Below are positions 62,912-64,000 of a DNA stretch of 64,000 bases, one piece after another (position 1 is the stretch's first letter; every line of letters begins with the position of its first letter). The position numbers and the translations under genes were made by a program. Under the pieces are notes generated by a model that saw only the letters and a list, made by a program, of their open reading frames with translations, searched no databases and was not told the origin of the DNA. Location of the stretch: assembly GCF_050627025.1 (NCBI RefSeq), contig NZ_CP192472.1; one strand, 5' to 3'. The DNA is from Variovorax paradoxus_P (GTDB lineage: Bacteria > Pseudomonadota > Gammaproteobacteria > Burkholderiales > Burkholderiaceae_C).

Positions 62912-64000
62912 TCACTCGACTTTGTTAATGTATTGTTTGAATCGATCGTGCATCAAGCGATTGACCTTGTCCGCCATCATCGTGGATACCCGTTCTGGTG
63001 GATAAAGAGACCATTCTTCTACGCTCGCGAGCATTTTGTCCATTGCATCTGTACTGAGATGATTGCCAAGCTGCAACCCTACTGTAGTGGGTAGCAAATT
63101 CTGAAATTTCTGCCGGACGCCGCCAGCCTTTGGTGATAGCGCAATGAAATTCAGCAAAAATTCTGGACGCATGACGTAAGGCACACCGCCGTGAGACGCA
63201 ACGAGCATGCCGGTCTTCGACAGCACTGTGACTTCTTTTGTGAGCCACCAAGTTCTATAACCAAAGCCATCATGCAAGGCTGATTCTCTCCCCTTGGCCC
63301 TGAGTGCATAGATGGCGTATGTTATCAAAGCGTCGTTATATGACAACTCCATGTGTTTGTCGGGCCGAACCTCTATAAGTTGGTCTGTAAGCTTATTTAC
63401 TTCGCGCCGGTCAACCCCTTCCGCCAAATCCTCCTCGGGCATCCAACGCATTTTGAAGCGTTGCAGCAAAAAATTCATCAGGTCTTGATTTGCCTTAACT
63501 GATCTTGCTCGAAGAGCATCCGGATCCACGATCGAGTTTATCAAGTGCCACCAACTCTTGGGGCCACCGATCTTCCCTTTAGCGAAAAAATAAGTTCTAA
63601 TCAAAATACGATTGCATTGCGAAACCGCAGCCGAGGACAAATACTGCTCACGCGCCGAATAGTGATTCCTGAACTCCAAATCGGCCGCATGAATATGAGT
63701 AAGAACCTCGTCCAACACCGGCGCGGTCAAGACGAGCGTAGCCCCCATTTCGGCAGCGATTTTTAGTAAGTTGGTGATTTGCTTTTGTTCGTCGGGCAGA
63801 TATGTTTCGGCCAACGCTTTAACGAGCATATCGGTACCGACCAAAAGGCGGTAGTTACCCGCCATGTTACTGAAGTACTCTATGATTTTTGGCGATGACT
63901 GGAGCGTATTGAACAGCATCGACGTTCTAGAGAGATAGCTCAGGTAATGGCGCTCCCCGGGGCTCGGCTCATAAAAAATGCCTCGAAGCACGCGGAGACA
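62912..64000 (-). CDS. PIN-like domain protein, 5' end beyond the window
   Basis: At least 362 codons lie in the window and the frame stays open to the right edge, so the true start is outside. A PIN-like fold is suggested by YRLLVGTDMLVKALAETYLP, LVLTAPVLDEVLTHIHAADL and SYNDALITYAIYALRAKGRE. These contain regularly spaced acidic residues (D, E, D) like those that bind metal in PIN nucleases. Its 3' end shows no further domain. The assignment is moderate; it could be another large uncharacterised defence protein. Confidence 0.55.
   Translation of the reverse strand, partial: CLRVLRGIFYEPSPGERHYLSYLSRTSMLFNTLQSSPKIIEYFSNMAGNYRLLVGTDMLVKALAETYLPDEQKQITNLLKIAAEMGATLVLTAPVLDEVLTHIHAADLEFRNHYSAREQYLSSAAVSQCNRILIRTYFFAKGKIGGPKSWWHLINSIVDPDALRARSVKANQDLMNFLLQRFKMRWMPEEDLAEGVDRREVNKLTDQLIEVRPDKHMELSYNDALITYAIYALRAKGRESALHDGFGYRTWWLTKEVTVLSKTGMLVASHGGVPYVMRPEFLLNFIALSPKAGGVRQKFQNLLPTTVGLQLGNHLSTDAMDKMLASVEEWSLYPPERVSTMMADKVNRLMHDRFKQYINKVE

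Overview
The DNA is GC-rich, and its first 12 kb is core beta-proteobacterial chromosome. The gene set and order (pstSCAB, ppx, ppk1, sixA, a GNAT acyltransferase, a cNMP-binding thioredoxin-reductase-like protein, a YghU-type GST) and protein style fit Comamonadaceae, most likely Variovorax or a close relative. That placement is inferred from gene content, not from a search. This block is a phosphate/polyphosphate neighbourhood with 11-bp-phased Pho-box repeats in front of pstS, ppx and ppk1.

Two tRNA genes follow, Pro(TGG) and Arg(TCT). Immediately downstream of tRNA-Arg lies a P4-type tyrosine integrase, which marks the start of a genomic island running to the right edge of the window. No second copy of the tRNA 3' end was found, so the island probably ends outside.

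Island layout. (1) 12.6-15.2 kb: integrase, AlpA-like regulator, IS1182-type transposase remnant. (2) 15.5-31.2 kb: three tandem leftward rhs polymorphic-toxin genes with Sec signal peptides and different C-terminal tips, each overlapping a different small gene downstream (putative immunity). The order of transcription is rhs3-imm3-rhs2-imm2-rhs1-imm1. (3) 31.4-36.6 kb: IS3 remnant, HEPN protein, RloC-like anticodon nuclease, an unknown protein and an HNH-like protein. (4) 37.2-40.8 kb: MOBP-type relaxase and MobC, an oriT candidate with an RP4-like nic core, and three copies of a nic-proximal repeat, each ending in a long palindrome. (5) 40.8-53.8 kb: two XRE regulators, a ScoMcrA/DUF3883-like protein, and a three-gene operon encoding a 1737-residue exonuclease-RecQ-UvrD fusion, a 549-residue unknown and an 856-residue protein with two PLD motifs. 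A methylase pseudogene follows. This block is bracketed by an intact XRE-cupin gene and a decayed direct copy of its 3' end. (6) 54.0-62.4 kb: Mrr and a tightly overlapping hsdR-hsdS-prrC-hsdM operon, a restriction system with an embedded PrrC-type anticodon nuclease. (7) The window closes inside a leftward PIN-like gene.

The island is therefore a mobilizable defence and competition island. The best candidate for an undescribed system is the RecQ-UvrD fusion / unknown / PLD operon with its divergent DUF3883 neighbour. The second most unusual feature is the oriT-linked repeat family. Two anticodon nucleases sharing the same R-x3-E-x34-H spacing in one island are also notable.
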